Assembly (NCBI GenBank): GCA_008933495.1
Contig: WBUW01000001.1
Location: forward strand, 1 to 33,116
Length of the DNA: 33,116 nucleotides
Direction: 5' to 3'
Source of the DNA: Pseudorhodoplanes sp.
GTDB taxonomy: Bacteria; Pseudomonadota; Alphaproteobacteria; Rhizobiales; Xanthobacteraceae
The notes below the pieces were generated by a model. The model was not told the origin of the DNA. It worked only from the letters and a program-made list of their open reading frames with translations, and searched no databases. The position numbers and the translations under genes are program-made. Below are positions 15,436 through 23,965 of the stretch, one piece after another (the stretch's first letter is position 1; the number at the start of each line of letters is the position of its first letter).

Positions 15436-17819
15436 GACGCAACCCTCCAGACCGGCGGTTGCGCCTGCCCCTTGAGCGCGCGATAGACATTTTCCGGCGT
15501 GAACGGCAAGGCATAGAGCCTGACGCCGGTGGCGTTATAGATCGCATTGGCGACCGCAGCCGCAACGCAGATGGCTGGCGCTTCGCCGACGCCCTTGGCG
15601 CCTTGCGGACCTTCGCCGTCCATCGTCTCGATGAAGGAAATGTCGATCGCCGGGATCTCCGGCGCCGTGACAAGCTTGTAGTCGCGGAAGCTCGGATTGC
15701 GCACGACGCCGTTCTCGACGATCAGGTTCTCCGTCGTGGCATAGCCCTGTCCCATGACGATGCCGCCCTCGATCTGACCCTCGATACCGAGGCGATTGAG
15801 CACGCGCCCGACATCGTGCGCGCCGGTGATGCGGAGCAGCCGCACGATGCCGGTCATCGTGTCGACCTCGACCTCGGCAACCTGCGTCGCCCAGGCATAG
15901 GCGGCGGACACGTCGCCTTTGAATTCACGATCCTGATGCTGGCTCGGCGGCTCGTAATAGTGGGTCGTCATCACCAGCTCCGCCTTGTCGGAGAAATGGA
16001 GTGAGCGGATGAGCTTGCCAATCTCGATGAATCTGTTGCCGCTGCCGGTCTCGACGACACAGCCGGCGCGCAGACCGAGCCGCTCGACGGGCAGCTCCAG
16101 TTTTGCCGCGGCCGCGGCAAGAATCTTTGCCTTGGCCTTGCGCGCCGCGCCGATCGCCGAATTGCCGGCAACGAAGGTGGTGCGCGACGCGTGCACCCCC
16201 ACGTCCCACGGCGTGATGTCGGTGTCGTTGTTGACCACGGTCACCGCAGACAGAGGCAGCCCGAGCTCCTCGCAGACGAGCTGCGCCAGCACGGTTTCCG
16301 AGCCTTGACCGATCTCCGAGGCGCCGGTGATGAGGGTCAGGTGGGCGAAGTCATCGATCTTGAGGATGGTGCCGCAGCCGTCGGACGGATAGATTTTCGC
16401 GCCGCCGCCGACATGCAGCATCGAGGCCATGCCGACGCCCCGCTTGAGCGGATTGCTGTCATGCCATTTGGCCCGATATTCATTGTGTTTGCGTCGGAAA
16501 TCGCTGCGCAGCGCGGCGGTCTCAAGACACTGCTTGAAGCCGCAAGACTTGAAATGCATCCCTTGTGGCGTGATTTCGCCCGGTTCCTGCGCGTTCCGAA
16601 GACGGAACGTGACGGGATCCATGCCGACTGCCTCGGCGAGCTTGTCCATATGCGCTTCCACCGCGAACGTGGCCTGCAGGTTGCCGTAGCCGCGGAAGGA
16701 GCCGGCATAGGGATTATTGGTGTACACCGCTCGCGTGCGATATTGGCAGTGCGGCACGCGGTAGAGCGACGAGATCGTCTGCATCATCACGAACGGGGTC
16801 GTCGCGCCCCACGACGTATAGGCGCCGTTGTCGTGCAACGTGTCGACGGTGCGGAAGGTCAGCGTGCCGTCGCGCTTGCAGCCGGAGCGGAGCTTGAGCA
16901 GGACCGGCTGGCGCGTCGGCGAGGCGAGAAATTCCTCTTCGCGCGTGAAGATCAGCTTGACCGGCCGTTGCGTGATCTTGGCCAGGAAGATCGCGATCGG
17001 TTCGAACGGGTAGATGTCGAGTTTCGAGCCGAAGCCGCCGCCGATCGGCGGTTGGATCACGCGGATGCGGCCCGGGTCAATGCCGAGAAGTTCGGCGAAC
17101 TCGCGCTTGTGCAGGAACGGCACCTGCGTATTTGAATAGAGCCGCAGATTGTCGTCGGCGTCGAATTCGGCGATTACGCCGGAGACGCCCATGCAGCAGT
17201 GCGTAACGTAGTGCAGCCAGAAAACATCTTCCACGACGGTGTCGGATTCCGCCTCGCCTCGCGCCACATCGCCTTGTGCGTAGTTGAATGTCATGGCGAC
17301 GTTGTCGGGCGAGGGCGCGTGCAGCACCTCGCGGCGGCCGTCGGGTGCCGTCCATGTCAGCTCCTCGCCGTGCAGAAGCGGCGCCCCGGGCCGCAGGGCA
17401 TCCTCGGCGCTGGTGACGACAGGAAGCGGGTCGTATGTGACCTTGATCAGCCGGAGCGCAGCTTCGGCAATCTCCGCGCTGTCGGCCGCGACGGCGGCGA
17501 TCTCGTCGCGCGGGCTGCGCACGCGATCGGTCTTGAGCGGCAGATGATCCTTGGCGACGCCAATCGGCCGCTGCCACGGGACGTCGGCCGCGGTAATCAC
17601 CGCGTGCACGCCCGGCAGCGCCTTGGCCGCGCTGGTGTCGATCGAAACAATCCGGGCATGGACGACGCCGGCACGCAATATCTTGGCATGAAGCTGGCCC
17701 GGCAGATTAATGTCGTGAATGTAGCGGGTCCTGCCGCTCGCCTTCTCTGGCGCGTCCATCTTGGGAACGCGCTTGCCGATCAGCGTTTCGCCGCGCGCGA
17801 TGTCCACCGCTGCACCCAT
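15432..17819 (-). CDS. Molybdenum hydroxylase large subunit (xanthine dehydrogenase family)
   Basis: A 795-residue molybdopterin-binding subunit. The N-terminal hammerhead domain runs from GKRVPKMDAPEKASGRTRY. Cofactor contacts are PIGGGFGSKLD near 260, the active-site loop YAGSFRGYGNLQ near 365, QGSETVLAQL near 505, and GVGEAP with the catalytic Glu near 760. The loop reads GSFRGYG like xanthine dehydrogenase and aldehyde oxidase types, not the Cys-bearing AYRCSFR of true CO dehydrogenase. It would hydroxylate an aromatic, N-heterocyclic or aldehyde carbon using water. Together with the two genes upstream on the same strand it makes a complete L-S-M enzyme. It starts one base after the 2Fe-2S gene ends. 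Confidence 0.95.
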   Translation of the reverse strand: MGAAVDIARGETLIGKRVPKMDAPEKASGRTRYIHDINLPGQLHAKILRAGVVHARIVSIDTSAAKALPGVHAVITAADVPWQRPIGVAKDHLPLKTDRVRSPRDEIAAVAADSAEIAEAALRLIKVTYDPLPVVTSAEDALRPGAPLLHGEELTWTAPDGRREVLHAPSPDNVAMTFNYAQGDVARGEAESDTVVEDVFWLHYVTHCCMGVSGVIAEFDADDNLRLYSNTQVPFLHKREFAELLGIDPGRIRVIQPPIGGGFGSKLDIYPFEPIAIFLAKITQRPVKLIFTREEEFLASPTRQPVLLKLRSGCKRDGTLTFRTVDTLHDNGAYTSWGATTPFVMMQTISSLYRVPHCQYRTRAVYTNNPYAGSFRGYGNLQATFAVEAHMDKLAEAVGMDPVTFRLRNAQEPGEITPQGMHFKSCGFKQCLETAALRSDFRRKHNEYRAKWHDSNPLKRGVGMASMLHVGGGAKIYPSDGCGTILKIDDFAHLTLITGASEIGQGSETVLAQLVCEELGLPLSAVTVVNNDTDITPWDVGVHASRTTFVAGNSAIGAARKAKAKILAAAAAKLELPVERLGLRAGCVVETGSGNRFIEIGKLIRSLHFSDKAELVMTTHYYEPPSQHQDREFKGDVSAAYAWATQVAEVEVDTMTGIVRLLRITGAHDVGRVLNRLGIEGQIEGGIVMGQGYATTENLIVENGVVRNPSFRDYKLVTAPEIPAIDISFIETMDGEGPQGAKGVGEAPAICVAAAVANAIYNATGVRLYALPFTPENVYRALKGQAQPPVWRVAS

Positions 17820-17820
17820 G

Positions 17821-18309
17821 TCAGGCTCCCTGTTCCGTGTCGGCGGTCACGCATGCCTCGGCGATTGAATCGATGATCTTCACGTAGCCGGTGCAGCGGC
17901 ACAAGTTGCCTTCGATCGCGCGCTGGAGATCGGCGCGCTCACAACCCTTGTGCTTTCGCAGCACATGTTGCGCCTGCATCATGATGCCCGGCGTGCAGAA
18001 CCCGCATTGCACGGCGCCATTCCTGGCGAAGCTTGCCCTGAGCACCTCGCCGACCGGGCTTGCCACAAGTCCCTCGATGGTCAGCAGCTCGCGCCCGTCG
18101 CAGTCGGCCGCGAACATCAGGCACGAATTGACCGTCACGCCATCCACGCTGATGGTGCAGGCGCCGCACTCGCCCTCGCCACAGGCGTATTTGGTGCCGG
18201 TGAGATCGAGCCGCTCGCGCAGCATTTCGAGCGTGCTCATGCCGGCCGGCACCGTCACTTCGGTGTCGACGCCATTGAGCCTGAATCGGATGTCAACGGT
18301 CGCGGACAT
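17821..18309 (-). CDS. Molybdenum hydroxylase 2Fe-2S subunit
   Basis: A 162-residue subunit. The first cluster motif is KYACGEGECGACTISVDG followed by NSCL, and the second cluster uses QCGFCTPG and LCRCTGY. All eight cysteines are present. It carries electrons from the molybdenum site to FAD. It overlaps the FAD-subunit gene upstream by 17 bases and abuts the large-subunit gene, so the order on the transcript is FAD, 2Fe-2S, Mo. It is a distinct paralogue of the subunit at the left end of the window, with different N-terminus and spacing. Confidence 0.95.
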   Translation of the reverse strand: MSATVDIRFRLNGVDTEVTVPAGMSTLEMLRERLDLTGTKYACGEGECGACTISVDGVTVNSCLMFAADCDGRELLTIEGLVASPVGEVLRASFARNGAVQCGFCTPGIMMQAQHVLRKHKGCERADLQRAIEGNLCRCTGYVKIIDSIAEACVTADTEQGA

Positions 18310-19159
18310 GGGCCAGCACCCTCGTGAACATGTTTCTCACCATTTCGCGCCGGTACCAGTCGGAGGCGCGCACGTCGCTGATCGGATGGATTTCCGCCTC
18401 GGCGGCTGCGGCGGCAACGGCGATGACGCCATCGTCGAGCGCTTTGCCCTCGAGCGCCGCCTCGGCCGCCGGCGCCCGAATCGGCCGCGGCGCGACCGCG
18501 CCGAAGGCGACGCGAACGTCGTGCAGCGCGTTTCCCGCACGCCGCGCTGCAAGCCCGACCGAGATTAATGAAATGTCGAGCGCGGGCCGCGTCCCGAACT
18601 TGAAGAACGAGCTGATGAAATGCCGGGGCGGCAATGCAAGCACGATACCGGAGAGAATCTCGGTGGCGGCACGTGCGGTCTGTCCCGGCCCAAGCAGGAA
18701 GTCCGCGATCGGCACCGCACGCGTTGCGAGCGTGCCATTCGATTTGCTCGCGAGCTCCACCTGCGCATCGAGAACGAGAAGAGGCACGAGCGTGTCGCCG
18801 GCCGGCGAAGCGTTGCAGATGTTGCCGCCAATGGTCGCGGCGTTGCGTATCTGGTCGCTGGCGAAGCGATCGCAGGCCTGCCACAGCGCCTGCAGGCGCT
18901 CGCGCACAAGGACCGAGTCGCGCAGCTCGCTGATCGTGGTGAGCGCGCCGATCCGCACGTTGCCGGCCGCTTCAGAGATGCCGCGCAATTCCGCAACACG
19001 CCGGATACTCATCAGCGTCGGCCGCAATTGCGTGCGGCCGTTGCGGCTCTGCGGCATCAGGTCGGTTCCGCCGGCGAGCAGGGTGACATTGCCCGCGCGC
19101 AACAGCTCGGCAGCCTCATCGAGTGAGCGCGGCGCAACGTAATTGCTGATGCCAGACAT
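18293..19159 (-). CDS. Molybdenum hydroxylase FAD-binding subunit
   Basis: A 288-residue FAD subunit of the CoxM/XdhB type. LLAGGTDLMPQ near residues 27-37 is the first FAD loop and TIGGNICNASPAGD near 107-120 is the second. The C-terminal domain follows from about 170. Only two cysteines are present, so it lacks the 4Fe-4S insertion that marks the equivalent subunit of 4-hydroxybenzoyl-CoA reductase. That argues against a reductive dehydroxylase and for an ordinary hydroxylase. The gene starts 10 bases after the mutase stop, with AGAGGTTGATGG upstream of the ATG. Confidence 0.94.
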   Translation of the reverse strand: MSGISNYVAPRSLDEAAELLRAGNVTLLAGGTDLMPQSRNGRTQLRPTLMSIRRVAELRGISEAAGNVRIGALTTISELRDSVLVRERLQALWQACDRFASDQIRNAATIGGNICNASPAGDTLVPLLVLDAQVELASKSNGTLATRAVPIADFLLGPGQTARAATEILSGIVLALPPRHFISSFFKFGTRPALDISLISVGLAARRAGNALHDVRVAFGAVAPRPIRAPAAEAALEGKALDDGVIAVAAAAAEAEIHPISDVRASDWYRREMVRNMFTRVLAHVRDR

Positions 19160-19169
19160 CCATCAACCT

Positions 19170-20783
19170 CTAGAACTTCACCGGTTCGCGGTAGCGCCCG
19201 TACACCGCCGCAAGTTCCGTGGTGATCTCTCCGACTGACGCATAAGCGTTCACCGCCTCGACGACGGCGGGCATGACATTGCGGCCGGCCCGAGCGTCGT
19301 CGCGCAGGCGCGCAAGCGTGTCGCGGACGTGTGCCGCGTCGCGGCTGCGCCGGGTTGCCTCGAGAGCCGCGATCTGCCGGCGGCAGTCCTCCTCGTCATA
19401 GGGATGCATCTCAACATCGACCTCCTCGCTCTGCTCGGCGCGGTAGCAATTGACGCCCAGCTTGGGGAATTCGCCGGATTCGATCGCGCGCTGCATGTGG
19501 TAGGCCTGTGCGGAGACCTGAGCCTGGATGCTGCCTTCGGCGATCAGCTTCTTGATGCCGCCCTGCGCCGCGACATCGGCCATGATCTCTTCCATGTTCC
19601 GGCGCATCTGGTTGGTCAGCGTCTCGACGTACCAGGAGCCGCCGAGCGGATCGACGGTATCGGCGAGCCCCATTTCGGTGATGAGCAGCTGCATGGTGCG
19701 CAGCGAGATGCGCTGGGCGTATTCGCTCGGAATGGTGTAGGCCTCATCGAAGCAGCACAGCGCCGTGGTCTGCGCACCAGCGAGTGCCGCAATGAGCGCG
19801 TAATAGGCGCCGCGAACAATATTGACCTCGGGCTGCTCGAAGGTGAGTCCGCCGCCGCCGCCGCCCGCAATCATGCGCAGCCACAGTGATTCCGGCTTCT
19901 TGGCGCCGTATTCGTCCCTGACGATCCTGGCCCAGAGGCCGCGGCCGGCGCGGAACTTGCACACCTGTTCGAAGATGTTGCCGAAGACGTTGAAATTGAA
20001 CGACAGCCGGCCGGCAAACTCGTCGACGTCGACGCCGCGCGCAATCACCTCGTCGGCATAGGCTTTGGCGATGCAGAAGCCGTAGGCCATTTCCTGCACC
20101 GGGTTCGCGCCCGATTCACGAATGTGATAGCCACATACCGAAACCGGGCTGTATTTCGGCGCCTGCTGCGCGCAATACTCGATGGTGTCGCCGACGAGTT
20201 TGACCGATGCTTCGACCGGATAGATCCAGGTTCCGCGTCCGATGAATTCCTTGAGAATGTCGTTTTGCGCCGTGCCACGCAGGTTGCGCACGTCATAGCC
20301 GCGCTTCTGCGCCATGGCGAGATACATGGCGATGAGCTGCGGCGCGGCGCCGTTGATGGTGAGCGAGACCGTGATCTTGTCGAGATCTATCCCGTCGAAG
20401 GCGATTTCGACGTCTCGCAAGGTATCGACCGCCATGCCGACGCGGCCGACCTCTCCATGCGCAAGCGGATCGTCGGAATCGAGCCCGCATTGGGTCGGCA
20501 GGTCGAAAGCGACGTTGAGCCCGGTCTGGCCGTTGGCGATCAGAAACTTGAACCGGGCATTGGTGTCCTGCGCGTTGCCGAAGCCGGTATATTGCCGCAT
20601 CGTATAGGGCCGATGCCGGTACATCAGCGGATGGATGCCGCGCACGAACGGGTAGGCGCCAGGCTCGCCGATGAACGAGAAGCCGCCGCTTTGCTCTACG
20701 TCGGCGGGCGTATAGACCGGCTTGATCTCGATGCCGGATTCGTTGACCACCCGGCGCATGTTCGAACGACGCTCGCCGCTCAT
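19170..20783 (-). CDS. B12-dependent acyl-CoA mutase, large subunit (methylmalonyl-CoA mutase family)
   Basis: A 537-residue catalytic barrel without a B12 domain, as in two-subunit acyl-CoA mutases. Aligned by eye to Propionibacterium methylmalonyl-CoA mutase, Y65 (RQYTGF) matches Tyr89, R183 (FIGRGTWIYP) matches Arg207 and H220 (CGYHIRESG) matches His244. 2-Hydroxyisobutyryl-CoA mutase has Ile and Gln, and isobutyryl-CoA mutase Phe and Gln, at the first two sites. This predicts a substrate with a free carboxylate. Other positions (PTQCGLDSDDP, HIRESGANPVQE) look more like the isobutyryl/hydroxyisobutyryl branch. The ATG at 20781-20783 overlaps the stop of the B12-subunit gene as ATGA; a longer frame to 20909 would run through that gene and was rejected. 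Confidence 0.93.
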   Translation of the reverse strand: MSGERRSNMRRVVNESGIEIKPVYTPADVEQSGGFSFIGEPGAYPFVRGIHPLMYRHRPYTMRQYTGFGNAQDTNARFKFLIANGQTGLNVAFDLPTQCGLDSDDPLAHGEVGRVGMAVDTLRDVEIAFDGIDLDKITVSLTINGAAPQLIAMYLAMAQKRGYDVRNLRGTAQNDILKEFIGRGTWIYPVEASVKLVGDTIEYCAQQAPKYSPVSVCGYHIRESGANPVQEMAYGFCIAKAYADEVIARGVDVDEFAGRLSFNFNVFGNIFEQVCKFRAGRGLWARIVRDEYGAKKPESLWLRMIAGGGGGGLTFEQPEVNIVRGAYYALIAALAGAQTTALCCFDEAYTIPSEYAQRISLRTMQLLITEMGLADTVDPLGGSWYVETLTNQMRRNMEEIMADVAAQGGIKKLIAEGSIQAQVSAQAYHMQRAIESGEFPKLGVNCYRAEQSEEVDVEMHPYDEEDCRRQIAALEATRRSRDAAHVRDTLARLRDDARAGRNVMPAVVEAVNAYASVGEITTELAAVYGRYREPVKF

Positions 20784-21178
20784 GACACGTTGTCCCGGAT
20801 ATAGTTGACGATGTCGTCGAGCCGCGAGCTCGACGGAAAGATGCCGCGGAAACCGAGTTGGCGCAGGTGCGCGTGATCGCGCTTGGGCAGATTGCCGCCG
20901 ATGATGCAAAGACGATCGGCAAGCCCGGCGTTCTCCAGGAGCGGGGTCAGCTTTTCGCAGAACGGCACATGCGAGCCGGCCATCGAGGACAGCGCGATGA
21001 CATCCGCGTTGCTCTCCTTGACCGCGCGCGCCACCGCTTCCGGAGTCTGCCGCAGGCCGGTATAGATCACCTCGAACCCCGCCTCCATGAGCGCGCGCGC
21101 CACCACCTTGGCGCCTTGGTCGTGCCCGTCGAGGCCGGGCTTGGCGAGCAGCACGCGGATCGGTCTCGCGCGCGTCAT
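20780..21178 (-). CDS. B12-dependent acyl-CoA mutase, cobalamin-binding subunit
   Basis: A 132-residue Rossmann-like domain that binds adenosylcobalamin base-off, with the His as lower ligand. The motif is LLAKPGLDGHDQGAK: K13, D17 and H19 match Lys604, Asp608 and His610 of methylmalonyl-CoA mutase. ALSSMAGSHVPFCEKL and CIIGGNLPKRDHAHLRQLG (the GG cobalamin tail contact) follow. It is the partner of the adjacent large subunit, and both of its gene borders are 4-base ATGA overlaps. The small size and separate gene match the HcmB and IcmB type. Confidence 0.96.
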   Translation of the reverse strand: MTRARPIRVLLAKPGLDGHDQGAKVVARALMEAGFEVIYTGLRQTPEAVARAVKESNADVIALSSMAGSHVPFCEKLTPLLENAGLADRLCIIGGNLPKRDHAHLRQLGFRGIFPSSSRLDDIVNYIRDNVS

Positions 21179-22308
21179 GCGCAGACCTCCTTGGCGATGA
21201 CCAGTTGGAGGATATCGCTTGTTCCGCCGCCGATCAGCGTGAAGCGAACGTCGCGCAGGAAGCGCTGCGCCGGGTATTCCATGGCATAGCCGTAGGAGGC
21301 GAATATGCGCGCTGCCCGGTCGCAGATGCGCGCCGCCGCTTCGCTGGCAAACAGCTTGGCCATGGCCGCTTCCTTGTGATGCGGCCTGCCGCTGTCGCGC
21401 AGCCAGGCCGCGTGGTGGACGAGATGCGTCGCCGCTTCGAGGTCGGTCGCCATTTCGGCAAGCTTGATCTGGATGGCCTGGTAGCGGTTGATCGGCTTGC
21501 CGAATTGCCTGCGCTCGGCGGCGTAGCGCACGGCGGCGTCGAGCGCTGCGCGCGCAATTCCGTTCGACATCGCGCCGGTGATGATGCGGATTTCGGCCAG
21601 TGTCTTGCGCAGATGCACCTCGCCGTCGCCCTCCTCGTGCGACAGGCGATGGCTGTCAGGCACGAAACAATCCGAGAATGCGACCTCGGAGGTGGGCAGC
21701 GCCCATACGCCCATTTTTTCGATGGCGCGGCCGACCGTCACTCCGGGAAAGCTGCGCTCGACGAGGAAGATCGTAAGCTTCCTCTCGGCCCCCGCCTTGG
21801 CGAACACCGTGAAGAAATCGGCGACCGGCGCCGAAGTCACCCAGGTCTTCTGGCCGTTGAGCAGATAGCCGCCGTCGACCCGGGATGCGCTGGTCGCGAT
21901 CCCGTCGAGATCGCTGCCGGCATTCGGCTCGGTCATGCAGATGGCGCCGACCTTCTCGCCCTTGAGCGCCGGCCTGAACAGGCGCTCGCGAATGTCGGCA
22001 TTGCCGAGCAGGTGCAGGAATTTCGTCGCCATCAGCGACTGCATGGCGACGCAGCCGGCGAGCGACATGGAGCCGCGCGCGATCTCTTCGAGCGCGAGGC
22101 AGAATTCGGTGAGCGCGAGCCCGGATCCGCCGTCCTCCTCGGGATAGCGCATGCCGAAGAGCCCCATGGCGGCGAGTTCGCCGAACAGCGCGCGCGGAAA
22201 CGTATGCGCCGCATCGAGCGCGGCCGCCTGCGGAACGATGCGCTCGTCGCAGAAGCGCGCAAAGGTCGCGCGGATGGCGCGCTGCTCGGGGCTGAGGTCA
22301 AAGTCCAT
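21175..22308 (-). CDS. Acyl-CoA dehydrogenase
   Basis: A 377-residue flavoenzyme that would make an alpha,beta-double bond in an acyl-CoA and pass electrons to ETF. MTEPNAGSDL (125-134) and WVTSAPVADFF (156-166) bind FAD and substrate, and RRQFGKPINRYQAIQ lies at 266-280. At the usual catalytic Glu site (EGT in medium-chain enzymes) the sequence is GGGTSDI, with G361 there. At the isovaleryl-type site an ungapped alignment gives I240, with E239 next to it, so the base is not where expected. The ATG at 22306-22308 is chosen because GGAGGG precedes it; the frame could start 18 bases earlier. It overlaps hyuB by 11 bases. Confidence 0.92.
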   Translation of the reverse strand: MDFDLSPEQRAIRATFARFCDERIVPQAAALDAAHTFPRALFGELAAMGLFGMRYPEEDGGSGLALTEFCLALEEIARGSMSLAGCVAMQSLMATKFLHLLGNADIRERLFRPALKGEKVGAICMTEPNAGSDLDGIATSASRVDGGYLLNGQKTWVTSAPVADFFTVFAKAGAERKLTIFLVERSFPGVTVGRAIEKMGVWALPTSEVAFSDCFVPDSHRLSHEEGDGEVHLRKTLAEIRIITGAMSNGIARAALDAAVRYAAERRQFGKPINRYQAIQIKLAEMATDLEAATHLVHHAAWLRDSGRPHHKEAAMAKLFASEAAARICDRAARIFASYGYAMEYPAQRFLRDVRFTLIGGGTSDILQLVIAKEVCA

Positions 22309-23965
22309 AGACCCTCCGCGCGGCATCCTCGGAAATGACTCCGTCGCGTACCTCCTCGCGCAGCTTGGCGCGATCGCGAAGCCTCGGATCGCCGTAGCCG
22401 CCGCCGCCGCCCGCCTGCTGGTGATAGCGGGTGCCGGCGGGTACGCCGGTGATCAGGTCCTTGTTGCGCGGCGTGCGCTCGGCACCGTCCGGATAGGTGA
22501 GGCGGATGAAATTGAGCGTGCCGGGTCCGCCGCCGAACAGGCCGAATGCTGGCTCGAAGTCGCCGTCGCCGAAGGTCACAAGTTGCGTGTCGTCGGAGCC
22601 GATCTCGAACATCGTCTCGACCCCGAGCCCGCCGCGCCACTGTCCGGGACCGGCCGAGTCGCACAGATATTCATGCTTGATCAGACGATGCGGCGTCTGC
22701 TGCTCGAACATCTCGTAGTCCTGATCAAGCACGCCGCCGGACGCGTCGATCATGCCGATGTGGTCATAGCCGTCGGTGCCGCGCATCGCGCCCGAGCCGC
22801 CTTTGAGGCCCATAAAGCCGATGTCGACGTATTTCTCGTTCTTGCGGGGATCGATGCCGGTGGTGAGCGAGCACAGGAGATTGTTCCATCCGGCGGTGAC
22901 GCGCTCCGGCATGACCGGCGCCAGCGCGCGCTGGATGGCGTCGGCATTGGGCGGGCAGAGATGGTTGCCGAACGTCGTCGCCTTGGGATAGGCGGCGTTG
23001 AGGATGCTGCCTTGCGGAATGACGATCTCGATCGGCTCGACCATTCCCTCGTTGTGCGGAATGTCGGGATTGACCATCTGCAGCAACGTCAGAATTGTGG
23101 CCGACGCGCTGGAGGTGAAGGTGCCGTTGACGAAACCGTTGGTCTGCGGATCTGATTTCGAATAGTCGAACTTGATGCGCTTGTCCTCAACCGTGATCGT
23201 GACCCTTACTTTGAATTGCGAGCCCGGGTTGCGGCCGTCATAGTGAACCGAGCCTTCGCCTTTGTAGGTGCCGTTGGGGATGGTCGCGATTTCCGCTTCC
23301 ATCATCTTGCGCGTGGCTTCGAACAGCGCGCGCTTGTGGGCCTCGAAGCTTTCGCGGCCGTATTTCTTCATCAGCTCGGCCACGCGGCGCTCGCCGACAT
23401 GGCAGGCGCCGATCTCGGCCTTCATGTCATGCTGCACGATGTCGAAGCGGATATTGGCGAAGATCAGGTCCCAGACGTCCCGGCGTAGCTTGCCACGCTC
23501 ATAGACTTTCACCGGCGGGATGCGCAGCGCCTCTTGCCACACCTCGACCGCGTTCGGGTTGTAACCGCCGGCAACCGCGCCGCCGATGTCGGCCTGGTGT
23601 CCCTTGACCGCGGTCCAGGCCACCAACTCGTCCTCGAAGAATACCGGCTTGTAGACCGCGACATCGTTGTTCTGGTTGCCGAGCGAAAAGACGTCATTGT
23701 GGAAGATCACGTCGCCGGGATGGATGTCGTCGCCAAAATAGGAGCGAATGTGCTTGCAGACCGGCGCGAGCGAGAAGGCAAGGATCGGCAGATTCTCCGT
23801 CTGTTCGAGCATCCGCCCGTCGGCGTCGTAGAGACCGGTGACGTAGTCCTTCGCCTCGCACAGAATGGGCGAGCGGGTTGTGCGCATCATCGAGATCGAC
23901 ATCTCGTCGGTGATTGATCTGAACGTGCGCGCATATACCGACAGCAGGATCGGATCGATCTTCAT
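22298..23965 (-). CDS. HyuB-type subunit, hydantoinase/oxoprolinase family
   Basis: A 555-residue HyuB protein. MKIDPILLSVYARTFRSITDEM at the start, DDIHPGDVIFHNDVF near 93-108, GHQADIGG near 132-139 (metal-ligand region), and GGGGYGDPRLRD near the C-terminus are family hallmarks. With HyuA it forms ATP-dependent enzymes that open cyclic amides (N-methylhydantoin, 5-oxoproline, caprolactam) or carboxylate ketones (acetone and acetophenone carboxylases). The ATG at 23963-23965 overlaps the hyuA stop as ATGA. The smaller third subunit typical of acetone carboxylase is not seen, which favours amide opening, but this is inference. Confidence 0.94.
   Translation of the reverse strand: MKIDPILLSVYARTFRSITDEMSISMMRTTRSPILCEAKDYVTGLYDADGRMLEQTENLPILAFSLAPVCKHIRSYFGDDIHPGDVIFHNDVFSLGNQNNDVAVYKPVFFEDELVAWTAVKGHQADIGGAVAGGYNPNAVEVWQEALRIPPVKVYERGKLRRDVWDLIFANIRFDIVQHDMKAEIGACHVGERRVAELMKKYGRESFEAHKRALFEATRKMMEAEIATIPNGTYKGEGSVHYDGRNPGSQFKVRVTITVEDKRIKFDYSKSDPQTNGFVNGTFTSSASATILTLLQMVNPDIPHNEGMVEPIEIVIPQGSILNAAYPKATTFGNHLCPPNADAIQRALAPVMPERVTAGWNNLLCSLTTGIDPRKNEKYVDIGFMGLKGGSGAMRGTDGYDHIGMIDASGGVLDQDYEMFEQQTPHRLIKHEYLCDSAGPGQWRGGLGVETMFEIGSDDTQLVTFGDGDFEPAFGLFGGGPGTLNFIRLTYPDGAERTPRNKDLITGVPAGTRYHQQAGGGGGYGDPRLRDRAKLREEVRDGVISEDAARRVYGL

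Noticed and set aside
14230..15486. Plus-strand frame of 418 codons opposite the CoA-transferase
   Set aside because: Antisense artefact of high GC content; the minus-strand gene has clear catalytic motifs and ATGA junctions at both ends.
15432..17819. Carbon monoxide dehydrogenase large subunit (coxL)
   Set aside because: The active-site loop is GSFRGYG and lacks the Cys-bearing AYRCSFR signature of form I CO dehydrogenase.
20784..20909. Longer mutase start upstream of 20783
   Set aside because: It would read through the B12-subunit gene out of frame; the ATGA junction at 20780-20783 is the normal arrangement in this operon.
19170..21178. Housekeeping methylmalonyl-CoA mutase
   Set aside because: It is split into two small subunits, lies in a catabolic operon and has no epimerase or MeaB/ArgK chaperone next to it; the selectivity residues alone are not enough.
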